This document shows positions 31,620 to 41,735 of a DNA stretch of 64,000 bases, piece after piece. Numbering within the stretch: the first letter of the stretch is position 1; the number at the start of each line of letters is the position of its first letter. The notes below the pieces were generated by a model. That model made no database searches. It worked only from the letters and a program-made list of their open reading frames with translations, and was not told where the DNA came from. The stretch lies in assembly GCA_963281255.1 (NCBI GenBank), contig OY725506.1:1097001-1161000 (forward strand), read 5' to 3'. This stretch comes from Aphrocallistes beatrix (taxonomy: Eukaryota; Porifera; Hexactinellida; Sceptrulophora; Aphrocallistidae). Made by a program: the position numbers and the translations under genes.

Positions 31620-32560
31620 GCATTAAAAATGCGCCTTCGAATAATCCTGAGGGAAGCACTGAGACAGGCTGCACTGTTTTGAACACACTGGAGTCGAGCA
31701 ACGAGGGAGAATCATACAAAAGACTGTTGCAATAGTCAAGACGAAATGTTTCAAGAGCGCCCTGACGATAGTTTCGCATGCTTTGGTGGAGAGATACTTT
31801 CTGATTCGACAGATAATATAGATGAAGTAGAAGCAGGAAGAAGCAACTTTACGAATCTGGGTAGACATCGATAGGTTGTCGAACCAGGTACCCAAGTTCT
31901 TTACTTCTTTGGAAGGCGAGATTAGTAGGGTTGCCGTGGGAATGGGAATCCCCATACCCATGGGATGGGAATGGGAATGATTTTTTCCCCGTGGGGATCC
32001 CCATAGGATTCCTATGGGGATCCCCATGGGAATTCCCACAGGATTCTTATGGGAATTCCCACAGGATTCTTATGGGGATTCCAACAGAGTCCTATAAGAA
32101 TCCTCATGGGAATTCCCACAATATTCCTATAGGGATTCCCATCAGGGTTGCCGTAGGAATGATTTTTTTCCCCGTGGAGATCCCCATAGGATTCCTATGG
32201 GAATGGGATGGGAGTGGGAATTGAAATTTCATTCCCACGGCAACCCTGGAGATTAGAGAATTGCCAACAGAGATGTTATCAAGGTGAACCTTGGAGAGTT
32301 GTTGACGGGTACCGATGATAAGGAACTCAGTTTTGGAGTCATTAATGGCAGCCTATTGTCAAGAAGCCAAGAACGGAGATTAGTGACAGGGTTGGATGGC
32401 AGAGAGAGCAGCTTCTCAGATGTAATAGAATCGGGTTTAAATGAAAGATAAATTTGAGGATCATTGGTGTAGCAGTGCATGTCGGAGGGGTGAGACTTAA
32501 TGAAAAAAGAATGATGGTTAAGATGTTGTTTCTTTCAGGACAAAGAAATTGGAAAGTTCT
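31620..32560 (-). pseudogene. Decayed CR1/L2-like LINE reverse transcriptase
   Basis: Minus-strand fragments read as the 3' part of a non-LTR reverse transcriptase. There is a palm remnant YTNDPQIYLSFKP (YADDTQIYLSF in intact elements), then NLRSWLLDNRLPL, then KNLGTWFDNLSMSTQIRKV with a following IRKYLS, and LDYCNSLLYDSP. Frames change repeatedly and stops intervene, so it is dead. A hAT MITE at 31926-32248 interrupts it. The fragment has no definable 5' end; upstream minus-strand sequence to about 32830 may belong to it. Confidence 0.75.
31918..32256. mobile_element. hAT MITE with minisatellite core, inserted in the LINE relic
   Basis: The element at 31926-32248 has inverted ends TAGGGTTGCCGTGGGAATG and CATTCCCACGGCAACCCTG. 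It is flanked by an exact 8-bp direct repeat GAGATTAG (31918-31925 and 32249-32256), the target-site length made by hAT transposases. The interior is an imperfect tandem array of GGGATTCCTATGG / GGGAATTCCCAC-type units that are themselves near-palindromic. It is 323 bp long and non-coding. Because it splits the LINE relic, it inserted after that copy. Confidence 0.85.
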
Positions 32561-32959
32561 TGTGAGAGGACAGCGATGTCAGGATGGGGTCGTAGAGGTT
32601 GCTGTTGATGTAAGCCATGAAGTGAATTCGCTTTGCGAAAGAGAGATCTCTGGTTGATAATCTATAAATAATGAGATAAAAAGATCATCAAGTTGCTCAG
32701 GTGTATTTATAAGGAGATCAGAGGAAGTAAGGTCGGCAAGAAAGAGAGGGAAACCGACTGCTTTAGGTCGGAAGGTAATCTCCTTTGAAGATATAGAAGG
32801 CGAGAAATGATCAGAGAATAGTTTCATTTGACATTTGGTTCATAGAAAATGATGTTATCAGAGGACCGGGCTATAACAGGATCAAGAGTGTCACAAGTTA
32901 TAACACGTGTTATAACACAAGTTATAACTACTTCAAATAAACGGGGAGGGTCAGCTCCT

Positions 32960-33379
32960 TTATACAATTTTAAGAGGTTTCGGCAACAAGCAATGAGGGA
33001 CCCATCGGGCACGAACCTTTGATAGATTTAGTTTTGACCGTAGAATGTGATCAACACTTCCCGTTGAGATCCCAATAATATGAGCTAACTCTTTAACAGT
33101 GATATGAGGATCTGAATCAACGAGTTCCTTAATAGTACTGGAATACTTGGGGACAACCGCCGTAACAGGTGCTCCAGCCCGAGGGTCATCTTCCACAGAC
33201 TCTCTACCTACCCTAAAGCGCTGGGTCCATCGTCTGACTCCAGGATAAGATAGAGCACCTTTCATACCATAGACTTGCACCAAGTCAACATGTATATCGT
33301 GCGCAGATTTCCCGAGCAGAGTACGAATCATGACGTATGATCTCTGCTCAATATTAGAATTCTTCTTTGATGACGCCAT
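32960..33379 (-). pseudogene. Mariner transposase fragment (N-terminal helix-turn-helix part)
   Basis: A 139-residue frame from ATG 33379 reads like the DNA-binding half of a mariner transposase: IEQRSYVMIRTLLGKSAHDI, YPGVRRWTQRFRVGRESVED, a GAPVTAV linker, HIIGISTGSVDHIL and RARWVPH. Intact mariner proteins are about 340 residues with a DDD catalytic triad. Here the match stops right after WVPH and the catalytic half is absent, so this is a 3'-truncated relic. Terminal repeats were not found. Confidence 0.8.
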
Positions 33380-33543
33380 AATTGATTAGTATGCAAAATA
33401 GGTTTTACAAAATTATGTGTAAATCTATAAGTATATGGAATATCAAGATGAAATAAAACTGACTTTTAGGTAATTGATAAAATAAACATATTCTATGAGC
33501 GAATTAAGATACTAATACAATCCAGCCAAGTTATCTAATAACA

Positions 33544-33625
33544 AGCGCGCTTCGCTTGCTTTCGCTGCGCGGCTGGCGGACACTTTGTGTCCGCCGGAGG
33601 CTCCCTTCGGTCGCCTGGGGTCACA
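33544..33625 (+). repeat. Dispersed GC-rich hairpin repeat, copy B (best preserved)
   Basis: Contains CGCGCTTCGCTTGC, TTTCGCTGCGCGGC, then a perfect hairpin GGCGGACAC-TTT-GTGTCCGCC and a second GGAGGC/TTCGGTCGCC arm. GC content is strikingly above the AT-rich flanks. It is the most complete of the four copies. Confidence 0.6.
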
Positions 33626-33739
33626 TTGGTTAATTATAAGGGAGATAACATCTCTAAATAGGTCTGTCTACTGTTATAATTATAATCTATATCGCATGAA
33701 AAAATCACCAAATTTATCAATATTTAAAATTTTTGATGA

Positions 33740-34090
33740 GTAATGATGACGTCATAACAAAGTGATGAGTCATCATTTTTTGATGATAGCTGCACCATAT
33801 ATGAGGCATGTTAGTATACAGATTCTATTAAAATCTCAGCCTTCTATCTCCTATAATGGCTGAGTTATGCTCGAATAACTGTGTTGCTTAACTTTTAAAA
33901 ATGTGACAATGACGTCATAATTCCATGATGAGTCGACATTTTGTTCTGAGCTCAGAACTTACTGGAGCCATAGCCAAAAAACTCCCACATGCTAAAAATC
34001 AGCTTTCTATGCCCGGCAGTTTCTTCAATCAATTCGTTACAGATATATATATATAAATATACATTAATCGAGTTTTAATAGTAAGGATGA
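33740..34090. repeat. Dispersed repeat with internal direct duplications
   Basis: Two internal copies of TGACGTCATAA followed by TGATGAGTC occur about 165 bases apart (near 33745 and 33910). The right part, 33963-34088, is closely similar to 53835-53964, sharing TGGAGCCATAGCCAAAA, ATCAGCTTTCTATGCC and CAATTCGTTACAGA. No coding content or terminal inverted repeats were recognised. Confidence 0.65.
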
Positions 34091-34311
34091 TCAGAACTTA
34101 TTGACGCCCGTAGTATGTAGCATACCAATTCTTTGAGGGCTACTAGTTCCTGGATTCAGAATTTGGCAATCCCGAAATCCCAGGATTAAAAACCCAAGTT
34201 CTACGTAAAATAGCTGAATTAGAAGATATTCATTATAACTAACTACATAAATTTGAGAATGAATACTTAGATATTTAACTAGAGACGTGTACTAAAAATA
34301 TTTCTAATGGT

Positions 34312-35601
34312 TCAGAGAAATTTGTCAATATAATCCTGGAATTGATTTTGGATTTCTTCTTCTGTCAGCTTGTAGTCCGTTATATCATATACATGCTTTC
34401 CATGTTTTGTTTCAGATTTCGAAAGGTATTGAGTTATTTTTGAAAAGTGCTTCTCTGTGCATTCTTTTCCGAGTCGATTGTAAATTGCTCCGATAACATT
34501 CTTTGCATCGCAACACAGATCTTGAAACTTGACGTCAATAAATACATCTGATTCTGTTCTTCCTGTCAGCTCCATCATGCGTGACCGCACTTTCATGAAT
34601 CTATTTTTACAAATAATCATTTGTTGCAGACATCTCTGTGCTAACCTTTCGCCATTGATATCTGTATGTAGGTACTGCTTTCTCATCCTGAAATGATATG
34701 TAGAGACAATAGATCCTAGCACATGTATTGGGTTTCTATGTAAGTTCAGAATTATTGCGTCAGGGAAAGTTTTGAGGAGACTTTCCAAAAAGTACATGTG
34801 AATCTCATCTTTGAGGCACCATTGCTTATCTTCGGACTGCTTACGTCCTATTTCACGCTGCCGTTTGCAGAACATATGGTATTGGAGCTCTAGTTTGTAG
34901 AGTTCATACATCTCATCAATCTGATCATTCTTCAAGCTTAGAAACCATTCAGTGTATTCTTCCATGTTTTGACCTATCAGCAGGTTACGTCTATTGATCG
35001 AACATCTCTCAAACATTTTATTACACTGAGCTGGGTCTTCAGCACAGAAATCGTGAATATTCCGATAGTCTTTGAATTCACCCACATAAAATTTTTCTAT
35101 TTCTTGACTTGCTAAAGCCTTCCTCTGATTTATGTCTGAATTCAAATCTGAACTGTTTGACAGAGGAAGGGGGTGGAAAGTTTCCCAAACGTAGGGAATA
35201 CAATTGTTCGTGTCTAAAGCCAGCAGTTCATGCAAAAATGTCGAACCCGTCCTTAACCATGCGATGATAAATATTGGCCTTTTGATTTCAATACTATTAA
35301 TTTCAGGATGATTTGATATATAATTATGAATTCCTATTAGATTGCTCATGTTAGCATTTAGTTCTTTTTCACAATTTCTCCTGCCTTCCTCGTGTAGTTT
35401 GCTATCTTTGTTCCAGGTTTCCATCAACAACTTGTATCCAGTGAAAGAAGTATGAAATTTCTTTTGAAAAATTTGAATTGAGTTACCATCGTATCGATTT
35501 ATGATATTTTTATTATCAATATATAAATTCACTTTTCTGAAAATCACTGCCAATATAACTACCAGTAAAGAAATTAAAAAAATAGAAGACGTTAGTTCCA
35601 T
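34312..35601 (-). CDS. Membrane-anchored sulfotransferase-family protein
   Basis: An intronless 429-residue frame from ATG 35601. Residues about 4-22 are a hydrophobic anchor (SIFLISLLVVILAVIF), so a type II Golgi/ER protein is likely. Near residue 118, FIIAWLRTGSTFLHELLA is the 5'-phosphosulfate-binding loop of PAPS-dependent sulfotransferases. Near residue 287, LNLHRNPIHVLGSIVSTY matches the 3'-phosphate-binding segment (conserved R and S). The sequence YVWETFHPLP and the overall length resemble the Sulfotransfer_3 group, which includes uncharacterised animal and bacterial members rather than classical cytosolic SULTs. The acceptor substrate is not predictable. The nearest upstream gene, the cyclin, is divergent. 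Confidence 0.82.
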   Translation of the reverse strand: MELTSSIFLISLLVVILAVIFRKVNLYIDNKNIINRYDGNSIQIFQKKFHTSFTGYKLLMETWNKDSKLHEEGRRNCEKELNANMSNLIGIHNYISNHPEINSIEIKRPIFIIAWLRTGSTFLHELLALDTNNCIPYVWETFHPLPLSNSSDLNSDINQRKALASQEIEKFYVGEFKDYRNIHDFCAEDPAQCNKMFERCSINRRNLLIGQNMEEYTEWFLSLKNDQIDEMYELYKLELQYHMFCKRQREIGRKQSEDKQWCLKDEIHMYFLESLLKTFPDAIILNLHRNPIHVLGSIVSTYHFRMRKQYLHTDINGERLAQRCLQQMIICKNRFMKVRSRMMELTGRTESDVFIDVKFQDLCCDAKNVIGAIYNRLGKECTEKHFSKITQYLSKSETKHGKHVYDITDYKLTEEEIQNQFQDYIDKFL

Positions 35602-35827
35602 TTTTTTATGGAAAATAAGATTTTAGAAGTTGGTGATTATTTGATGGGAATGGAACAATTCAATTTATAATGTATTTATACGAGCAGTGACTTTGCTATG
35701 CATTATGAGATAGACTAAATAGGAACACATAAAGGAAGATTACACCATACGAAATATTTTCCCAGGCCATAAATCGGACCAGTTCCATAAAATAAAATCA
35801 ATATTTATACATTCTACAGATTTATAC

Positions 35828-35935
35828 AATACAAGCCGCTTCGCGCGTATAAGTTGCGCGGCTGGAGAACATTTTATGTCCGCATGAGATGCCGTTTCGC
35901 GCCTGGTAAAACCAGGTAATTTATAGGCACCTTAC
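35828..35935 (+). repeat. Dispersed GC-rich hairpin repeat, copy C
   Basis: Related to copy B: TACAAGCCGCTTCGCGCG, TTGCGCGGCTGG, AACATTTTATGTCCGC and a TTTCGCGCCTGG end. The hairpin is eroded. It lies between the sulfotransferase and the cyclin-like gene and could affect a shared upstream region. Confidence 0.5.
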
Positions 35936-35984
35936 GGGCGTCTATCTTGACAAGTTCATTGAAATTATATTTGGAGAGCTTGTA

Positions 35985-36095
35985 ACCGATTCTGTTTGTT
36001 TGCCATTTACTACGACTTTTTAGATTCAAATCCTGCCACATTTTACTTTCTACAAAAGTGTGCTTATGATAGTTCTACGTACATGTATTGATTCT
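35985..36095 (+). repeat. Short dispersed repeat, possible SINE relic (copy 2)
   Basis: Second copy of the element near 31200-31310, sharing GACTTTTTAGATTCAAATCC-type sequence and then GATAGTTCTACGTACA. It lies just upstream of the cyclin-like start codon. Confidence 0.35.
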
Positions 36096-36172
36096 GTACA
36101 TCTCTCTGTCAGATCGACATTTTTAAATTTGCACTATGTATGTTGGTTGAAGTTGTGTAGATACCTAGAACA

Positions 36173-39070
36173 ATGTATAGACCTGGTCCTGTGTACCGCC
36201 CCACCCCCTCCAACTGTGAGGAGGTGAGCTGGAGTGAATCTTCTCAAACCACCAGTACCCAGGACTCCATAGACTCACTGCAATGGAGCACAGACAGTAT
36301 CGGGTGCAACTTATTCCAGGATGAGACAGCTCTCCATGCGAGTGACCCCTTCACGAATTGCGCTGACTCAAACCTTCAACTCATAACACCTGTAGGGGAC
36401 TGCGCTAATGCGGCTGCTTTCGAGTTGGAAAATCCTATCTCCACCTTTGGCACTGTGGTAGATTTTCAAACCGCTTACTCTCCAGACGTTTTGGGCCCTA
36501 CTCTATCTCCTCTCAAGACGAGCAAGAAGATGCTGAGCTATAAAGTAATACTAGTCTAGGTAGACTGCTCTTCTACTGCTTGCGTGTATCATGGCCGTTA
36601 TTGTTTCATTAGACCGAGGCTATTCACATTTTGTTGAATAACGAGAGTTCTTTATCATCCACACCGGAAGGAGCTTGGTTCATTGATAAGGTACACTCCA
36701 ACTCCAAACTGAACGGATACAGACTTGACAATGTTGGATGGATGTTTGACACAGCTCAGCACCTGATGCAGTCTGAAGTAGAGACGAGGAAATGCTGCTA
36801 CTACGATGTGTTCCAGCTAGCTGTAGCTCTCTACGATAGGTAACTATTCGACTATTCATAGAGCTAAGGTAATACAGTCGACTCCGCTTAATAGGGTCAC
36901 ATCGATCAGAGGACATTTTGCTCCGATTAAGCGGAGGACCCTATTAACCGAAAATATTTTGTATTAGTTTCTATGTGTGAGAACTATTCCGGTCCTACCA
37001 AAAGTGACCCTATTAAGCGGTTGACCCGATTAAGCAGTGACCCGATTAAGCGGAGTCGACTGTAGTTTTAATTATCTGTTTAGGTATTTGAGCATGCTGT
37101 TCTCAGATGAGAGTGAGTACCTCTACTCATTCAAGGTCCCAGCTGCCACATGTCTGTGCATAGCTAGTGGGGTACTAAACGACAAGCCTTTCAGCCCTGA
37201 AGAGCTAGCCGAGACAGCCAAGCTAACCACTATACACATCATTCACGAGGAGTTCAAGGTTGGTTAAGTATTGTATCTCTACTATATCTTATAAACCTTA
37301 TATTTAATTGTATTACTAATCTATGTAAGTATCATTCTATTGATTAAGAAGTCTTCATATGATATGATGCCCATACAGCTGTTCTAATGATGCAGTGATG
37401 ATGATGCAATTGCATTGGAGACTCATAAATGGGAATTTTTAAGCTTATGATATTCTTTTGAAGATGTAATCAAAAGAAATTATACGTATAAATGTTGGAT
37501 AGTACAAAAGAATGTGAAATTCTGATCTGTAACATCTCTTTGTCTGGAATATGCGTATATCTGATGCAATCCATTCTTGCATCTACTGCGTCACTTATTT
37601 AGTTCTCACAATAGATGGGAAAAGTTACTTAGAAAACAAAGAAGCTTCATTCGATCATTTCGTATTCACTCAAACTTGGGCTCCTCAGTTTTGCAAGGAA
37701 GTAGGCAATGAGTGCAAGTTCTCTCACGTACCTCCTATTTGGACCATACACGGTCTCTGGCCAAATGAAGGCAGTAGCATCAAGGTTCCTTCTTTTTGTG
37801 TCGGTGAGGAGTTTAATCTGAACTTGCTATCCGGTTTAAGAATTCCTATGGATGCTTACTGGTTCTCCTATTTACAAAGTTGGAAAAATTCTGATTTTTG
37901 GAAACATGAGTGGAGGAAACACGGTACGTGCGCCGTAGCAGGAGAAAGCGAACTATTCCCAAACCAAGAATCCTATTTCTCCCTAACTATTCAAGATCTA
38001 TACCCAAAGTATAACATCAGTTCTATTCTCGAGGACTCCGATATCATCCCAGGGGGCAGGTACAGCACGGAGAGAATCTTAGCTGCGTTTAACTCAGTGC
38101 TAGACGGACATACGCCCGGACTGATGTGTACTCATGACTGCATCAGTGCTGTTAGGATATGTCTGGATAGAGATATTAATCCAATCAGCTGCAAACACTT
38201 CAACTGCCCTCACTCATATCTCAATTACTCGGTCTATCAGTAGTATTGTATTGTCTCTTTCATTTACTAGTATTAATAAGCATAATTATTGTACACTGAT
38301 GTTGCTAGACATTTTATAATGTGCGTAGTCATATAACCATAATAACTAGGTGGTAGAACAGAAGGCGACATAGTTCATGTCGCCCAATTAAGAATTTAGC
38401 GAGCCATCACGCCGCTGTCAATAAAGCAAAAGACAAGAGAAAAATATGGACCACATAATAGCTACCATTACTCATCACGAATAATATTATCGTCCGTACT
38501 TGCATTGAAATCATACTACAGTATACGTATTCTTTGCGATACAATATGGGAGAAATACTACAATGAAGCCAGGGATAACAGCAATTCTACAACTCTACTA
38601 TAGATCTGCCATTCTAACATGGCAACAGCATGGCATCTACTTGTACACAATTCTGCATAGGGCGTTTTTGCATCTTCTTGTAAGAGTTCACTCAAAATAG
38701 TAGAATAGAATGAACTATTTTGTTCAAAATTTTATACCCCTCAAGCTTTAATTGTAAATACATTTGACATAGACATAGAGTAAGACAGATTAATAATATA
38801 TATTATCACTGTATTACATACTACATTTCTCCTAATTTATAGATCGCGAAGAAGCTTGGCTGGGAATACTCGAAACTCTCCACTCCAATGGAGTTCATCG
38901 AGTGCGTCATTCCAGCTCTGAAACTAGGAGACACGCAGCGTAACAAGCTGCTCTCTCTCAGCGCACTCAAGTCTTGCTTCTGCATGTACCGGCCTGACTT
39001 CCTGGACATTCCTTACTCCATCATTGGATTCGCTTGCATCCTCCATACTGCGGACTCGAAGAGCTTCAAA
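36173..39070 (+). CDS. Cyclin D-like protein, four exons found (3' end uncertain)
   Basis: Exons 36173-36544, 36613-36839, 37084-37258 and 38843-39070 join in phase with GT-AG borders, giving 334 residues. The first 124 residues are low-complexity Ser/Thr/Asn-rich and include SNCEE, which resembles the LxCxE retinoblastoma-binding motif of D cyclins but lacks the leucine. The cyclin box follows (WMFDTAQHLMQ, FQLAVALYDRYLSMLF, KVPAATCLCIASGVLND, FSPEELAETAKLT). The second fold contains KKLGWEYSKLSTPMEFIECV, comparable to the KLKWNLAAMTPHDFIEH region of D cyclins. Cyclins activate CDK4/6-type kinases at G1. If exon 4 is not spliced, the frame ends at 39091; otherwise a further exon is needed, possibly at 41736. 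Intron 2 holds a Tigger-like MITE and intron 3 an RNase T2 gene. D-type assignment is moderate; an atypical cyclin is possible. Confidence 0.75.
36873..37064. mobile_element. Tigger/pogo-like MITE in cyclin intron 2
   Basis: The element 36875-37062 (188 bp) has inverted ends CAGTCGACTCCGCTTAAT and ATTAAGCGGAGTCGACTG and is flanked by TA on both sides, the target duplication of Tc1/mariner-pogo elements. Internally the GACCC-ATTAAGCGG motif repeats. It has no coding capacity and is well preserved, suggesting recent insertion. Confidence 0.8.
37551..38243 (+). CDS. Secreted RNase T2, intronless, nested in the cyclin intron
   Basis: A 230-residue frame from ATG 37551, inside cyclin intron 3 and on the same strand. 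A hydrophobic N-terminus (about residues 8-22) is a probable signal peptide. Residues 64-70 hold the CAS I motif TIHGLWP and residues about 115-124 the CAS II motif EWRKHGTC; together they supply the two catalytic histidines and the glutamate of the RNase T2 family. Paired cysteines (C-E..CKF, CTHDC, SCKHFNC) are as expected for a disulfide-rich lysosomal or secreted acid endoribonuclease. Length is normal for the family. Since it lacks introns and its strand matches the host gene, it may be a retrocopy with its own promoter. Animal RNase T2 acts in lysosomal RNA turnover and immunity. Confidence 0.9.
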   Translation: MRISDAIHSCIYCVTYLVLTIDGKSYLENKEASFDHFVFTQTWAPQFCKEVGNECKFSHVPPIWTIHGLWPNEGSSIKVPSFCVGEEFNLNLLSGLRIPMDAYWFSYLQSWKNSDFWKHEWRKHGTCAVAGESELFPNQESYFSLTIQDLYPKYNISSILEDSDIIPGGRYSTERILAAFNSVLDGHTPGLMCTHDCISAVRICLDRDINPISCKHFNCPHSYLNYSVYQ

Positions 39071-39370
39071 GTCAGTTCTTTCCCGCATTAAATTGGTCTA
39101 CGTAGTATAATAACACCACCCCCATCTAACCAGTAGACTTTAGTTGCCATTAACAGTAATAATGCAATTTCTCATTGGAATTGGACACCTTACATGTGTA
39201 CAATTAGATCTAGTAACTCTGATTAGTTTGAATTCCGAGATTAGACATCAATATCATACAAATCTCCCATATCCATGCCCAGTGTCCTAATAACGTGAAT
39301 GTACTTTTAAATATACTTTAATTATGCGACTCTAGTCCATAATCAATATACGATTAAACTTTATCGTCAT

Positions 39371-39542
39371 TGTTGTGTTCCGGAAAGGGATAAACGTATA
39401 TGTAATGTATTTAGTACAATACAATAAATAACAATTAAGCTGTGAACTACTGTATTCAGTTCCTAAACACGCCTACTTATTATAATAGCTATCTGCCTAC
39501 TAGCAGTGCCGCTTACTTGCCGTCTAAACTATATCCGTAACA
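39371..39542 (-). repeat. Putative 3' LTR of a Gypsy-like element
   Basis: On the minus strand the integrase stop codon is followed directly by a purine tract (AAAAGGGAGGTGG) and then TGTTACGG, the usual junction between polypurine tract and LTR. The proposed LTR runs about 172 bp to a CCGGAACACAACA end and includes an ATTTATTG-type AT stretch. I could not compare it with a 5' LTR because the element is truncated, so the far border is a guess. Confidence 0.45.
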
Positions 39543-39553
39543 CCACCTCCCTT

Positions 39554-40237
39554 TTAAAAGGGGTCCATGTTATCCTCGCTTTGCTTCAGCGCGGGTGGCC
39601 GACTCGCCCAGTACTGTTCAGTATATTTCCTGTTTGGTTTTCTTTGACGCTGCGGGTGTCTCCTCTCCAGTGCGTTTCCTTTCTCTCCGTTTGGGCTGGC
39701 TACATCTGATTCTTTTCCAGTCAGCAAATCAGGTTCCGCTTCGCTCGTTTCAGTCTCAGCCGTTTCTTCGTTATTTTCCCTAACGACGAGTTCTTGGTTT
39801 TCACCCTTCGGCTCTCTTTTCCCTTCTCTGCTGACTGGCATGTTGCCTGGTAAGGTGACTACTCTGTCCTCCTTCAGATATCGCTTACACCGGTTAAGGT
39901 GGACCCACTTGGTGCTAGTACGTAACGCCAACTTCACTGTAACTCCTTGACGTTGGAGGACTTTGAAAGGTCCGTCGAACATAGTTTCCAATCCATCCGA
40001 CCTAGCCTCCCTTCGCACAAACACCTGCTCCCCTTCCTCTATAGAAACGGGCTTCTTGTTCCTATCGTATAGCTTTTTGGCCCTAGCCTGACTCTCTCGG
40101 TCGTTCTTTCTTGCCAACTGATATAGTTCGTCCCTCTGCTTCTGAAGCTTGTCCACATACTCCGAATGTACCCGGTTAGATCTCACAATTTCTAAAGGAT
40201 GAAAATTCGTACTTTGTAGTAGATATTGATGAGTCAT
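39554..40237 (-). pseudogene. Gypsy-like retrotransposon integrase C-terminus fragment
   Basis: A 227-residue frame matches the end of an LTR-retrotransposon polyprotein: ARKNDRESQARAKKLYDRNK, then VSIEEGEQVFVRRE and FDGPFKVLQRQGVTVKL with KWVHLNRCKRY, typical of the basic region after the integrase core. It ends in a long charged tail (TGKESDVASPNGEKGN; HPQRQRKPNRKY). The catalytic integrase core, reverse transcriptase and gag are absent upstream, so this is a 5'-truncated copy. It lies downstream of cyclin exon 4, perhaps within an intron. Confidence 0.75.
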
Positions 40238-40621
40238 TAGTATACAACTTTTAACGGGTAATTATCTACATGTCTTTCCGCTATAGAATTCGAGACAACA
40301 CATTAAGGACACCTGCTACCACTTATTCCAATACCCTGACACTATGATGCCAAAACAAGCAGATGCCGCACCTGTCATTCCCCCACCCCCTAAACCCGGG
40401 AGACAAATTGACATCTTAGAGCGCGCGTATTTGCTACTAGACCAGTCTACGAATGAAGTCATTAATACCTCAAAATAACACCACAACTGCACACCCAGTC
40501 ACTTAATCACTCACGATTTCTATCTCAAACTTTCAGTTCTTATAACTATTTATTCATTATTTTTATTCATTTTACATAAGCATACATCAAATACACATCA
40601 ATGCCTCATTCTTTATATTTG

Positions 40622-41030
40622 ATTCAGGGATGCAGGGATGTTACCAGAATTTTCCCTCTAAGGGGCAGATCGAGTCCCCAGGGGAGGGGGGTCTGAGGAG
40701 CGCCTTAAGCCCCCAGTGGTGTCCAGGGGCCTTGTCCCTTGGAAGTTGACAGTATTTGCCTCATAATATGCCCAGAATCCTCAAATTTGGACTATAAACT
40801 AGAAATAATTTTTTTGCCAGGGGGAGGAGGGAATTCAGGGGCGGTCGCAATAATTTACCAAGCCCAGGGTGAGGCGGGGCCAAAGAAAAAAATCCGGGTC
40901 CGTACAATGATTGGCTTAGGTCAAATGAAATCTGGGGCCGCAGAATCAAACTCGGTGCAAATGCCCCGGATGCCCCCCCCCCTGGGACATTGCCCCCATT
41001 GCCCCTCTCCCCCCGCGGCTGCGTCCCTGG
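40622..41030. repeat. GC-rich repeat with purine/pyrimidine tracts
   Basis: Contrasts sharply with the AT-rich flanks. It starts near CAGGGATGCAGGGATG and ends near GCGGCTGCGTCCCTGG, so the outer ends share an inverted CAGGGAYGCAG. The interior has GGGGAGG and CCCCCC tracts. It looks like a non-autonomous DNA element, but I found no target duplication. Confidence 0.4.
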
Positions 41031-41735
41031 AACGAATTGCCAATAACTAAGTCATTTTGTCAACGTATAGCAATCTGCGAGATAATCTTAAATATTTATG
41101 GGAAACATTTTAATTATCTATTTACCAAGAACTTATTTCCTTCCACATAATACTATATATGGAATAATTTCAGTGATTGCTTTTTTAATTAATAATTATG
41201 GAATAGTGCGATTATTAATCCATTATATCTTTAGACCCAATTAACTCTATTTGATATCATTATTAATCTAATTTAATTCTTATTAGGAAGCATTAAAATT
41301 AAAATTCTAAGAATAGAATTCAAATGGATTTCTAATCTTCATTTTTGATTGCGATATTTTGATGTTACGTAATGGAGTTACTTATAAAATTTACATCTTG
41401 AAGTTGTCTCATAAGTGCGAATTATATTTTTCTTCATTTGCATATTTGCAAAATGAAAGATTCTTTAGACTTTTTTTTACATTACGTATATTAGTTCTAT
41501 AAAGTGAAGAATACCTACAGCGAATATTTGATCATTGCTCGAATTTTAAATAGCTTCTTAAATAATCGAATTATTAGCTCTATTTTATACATTTTCCTCC
41601 ACAGTATTTTACTATATTACATTTTCCTCCACAGAAGGGAAAAATTATCTCCCAAAGTGACTTTTTAGTTTGTCACTTAAGGAATCGTTAAACAATATAT
41701 CGCAAAATGTAGAAGTATGAGATATCAACTAACAG

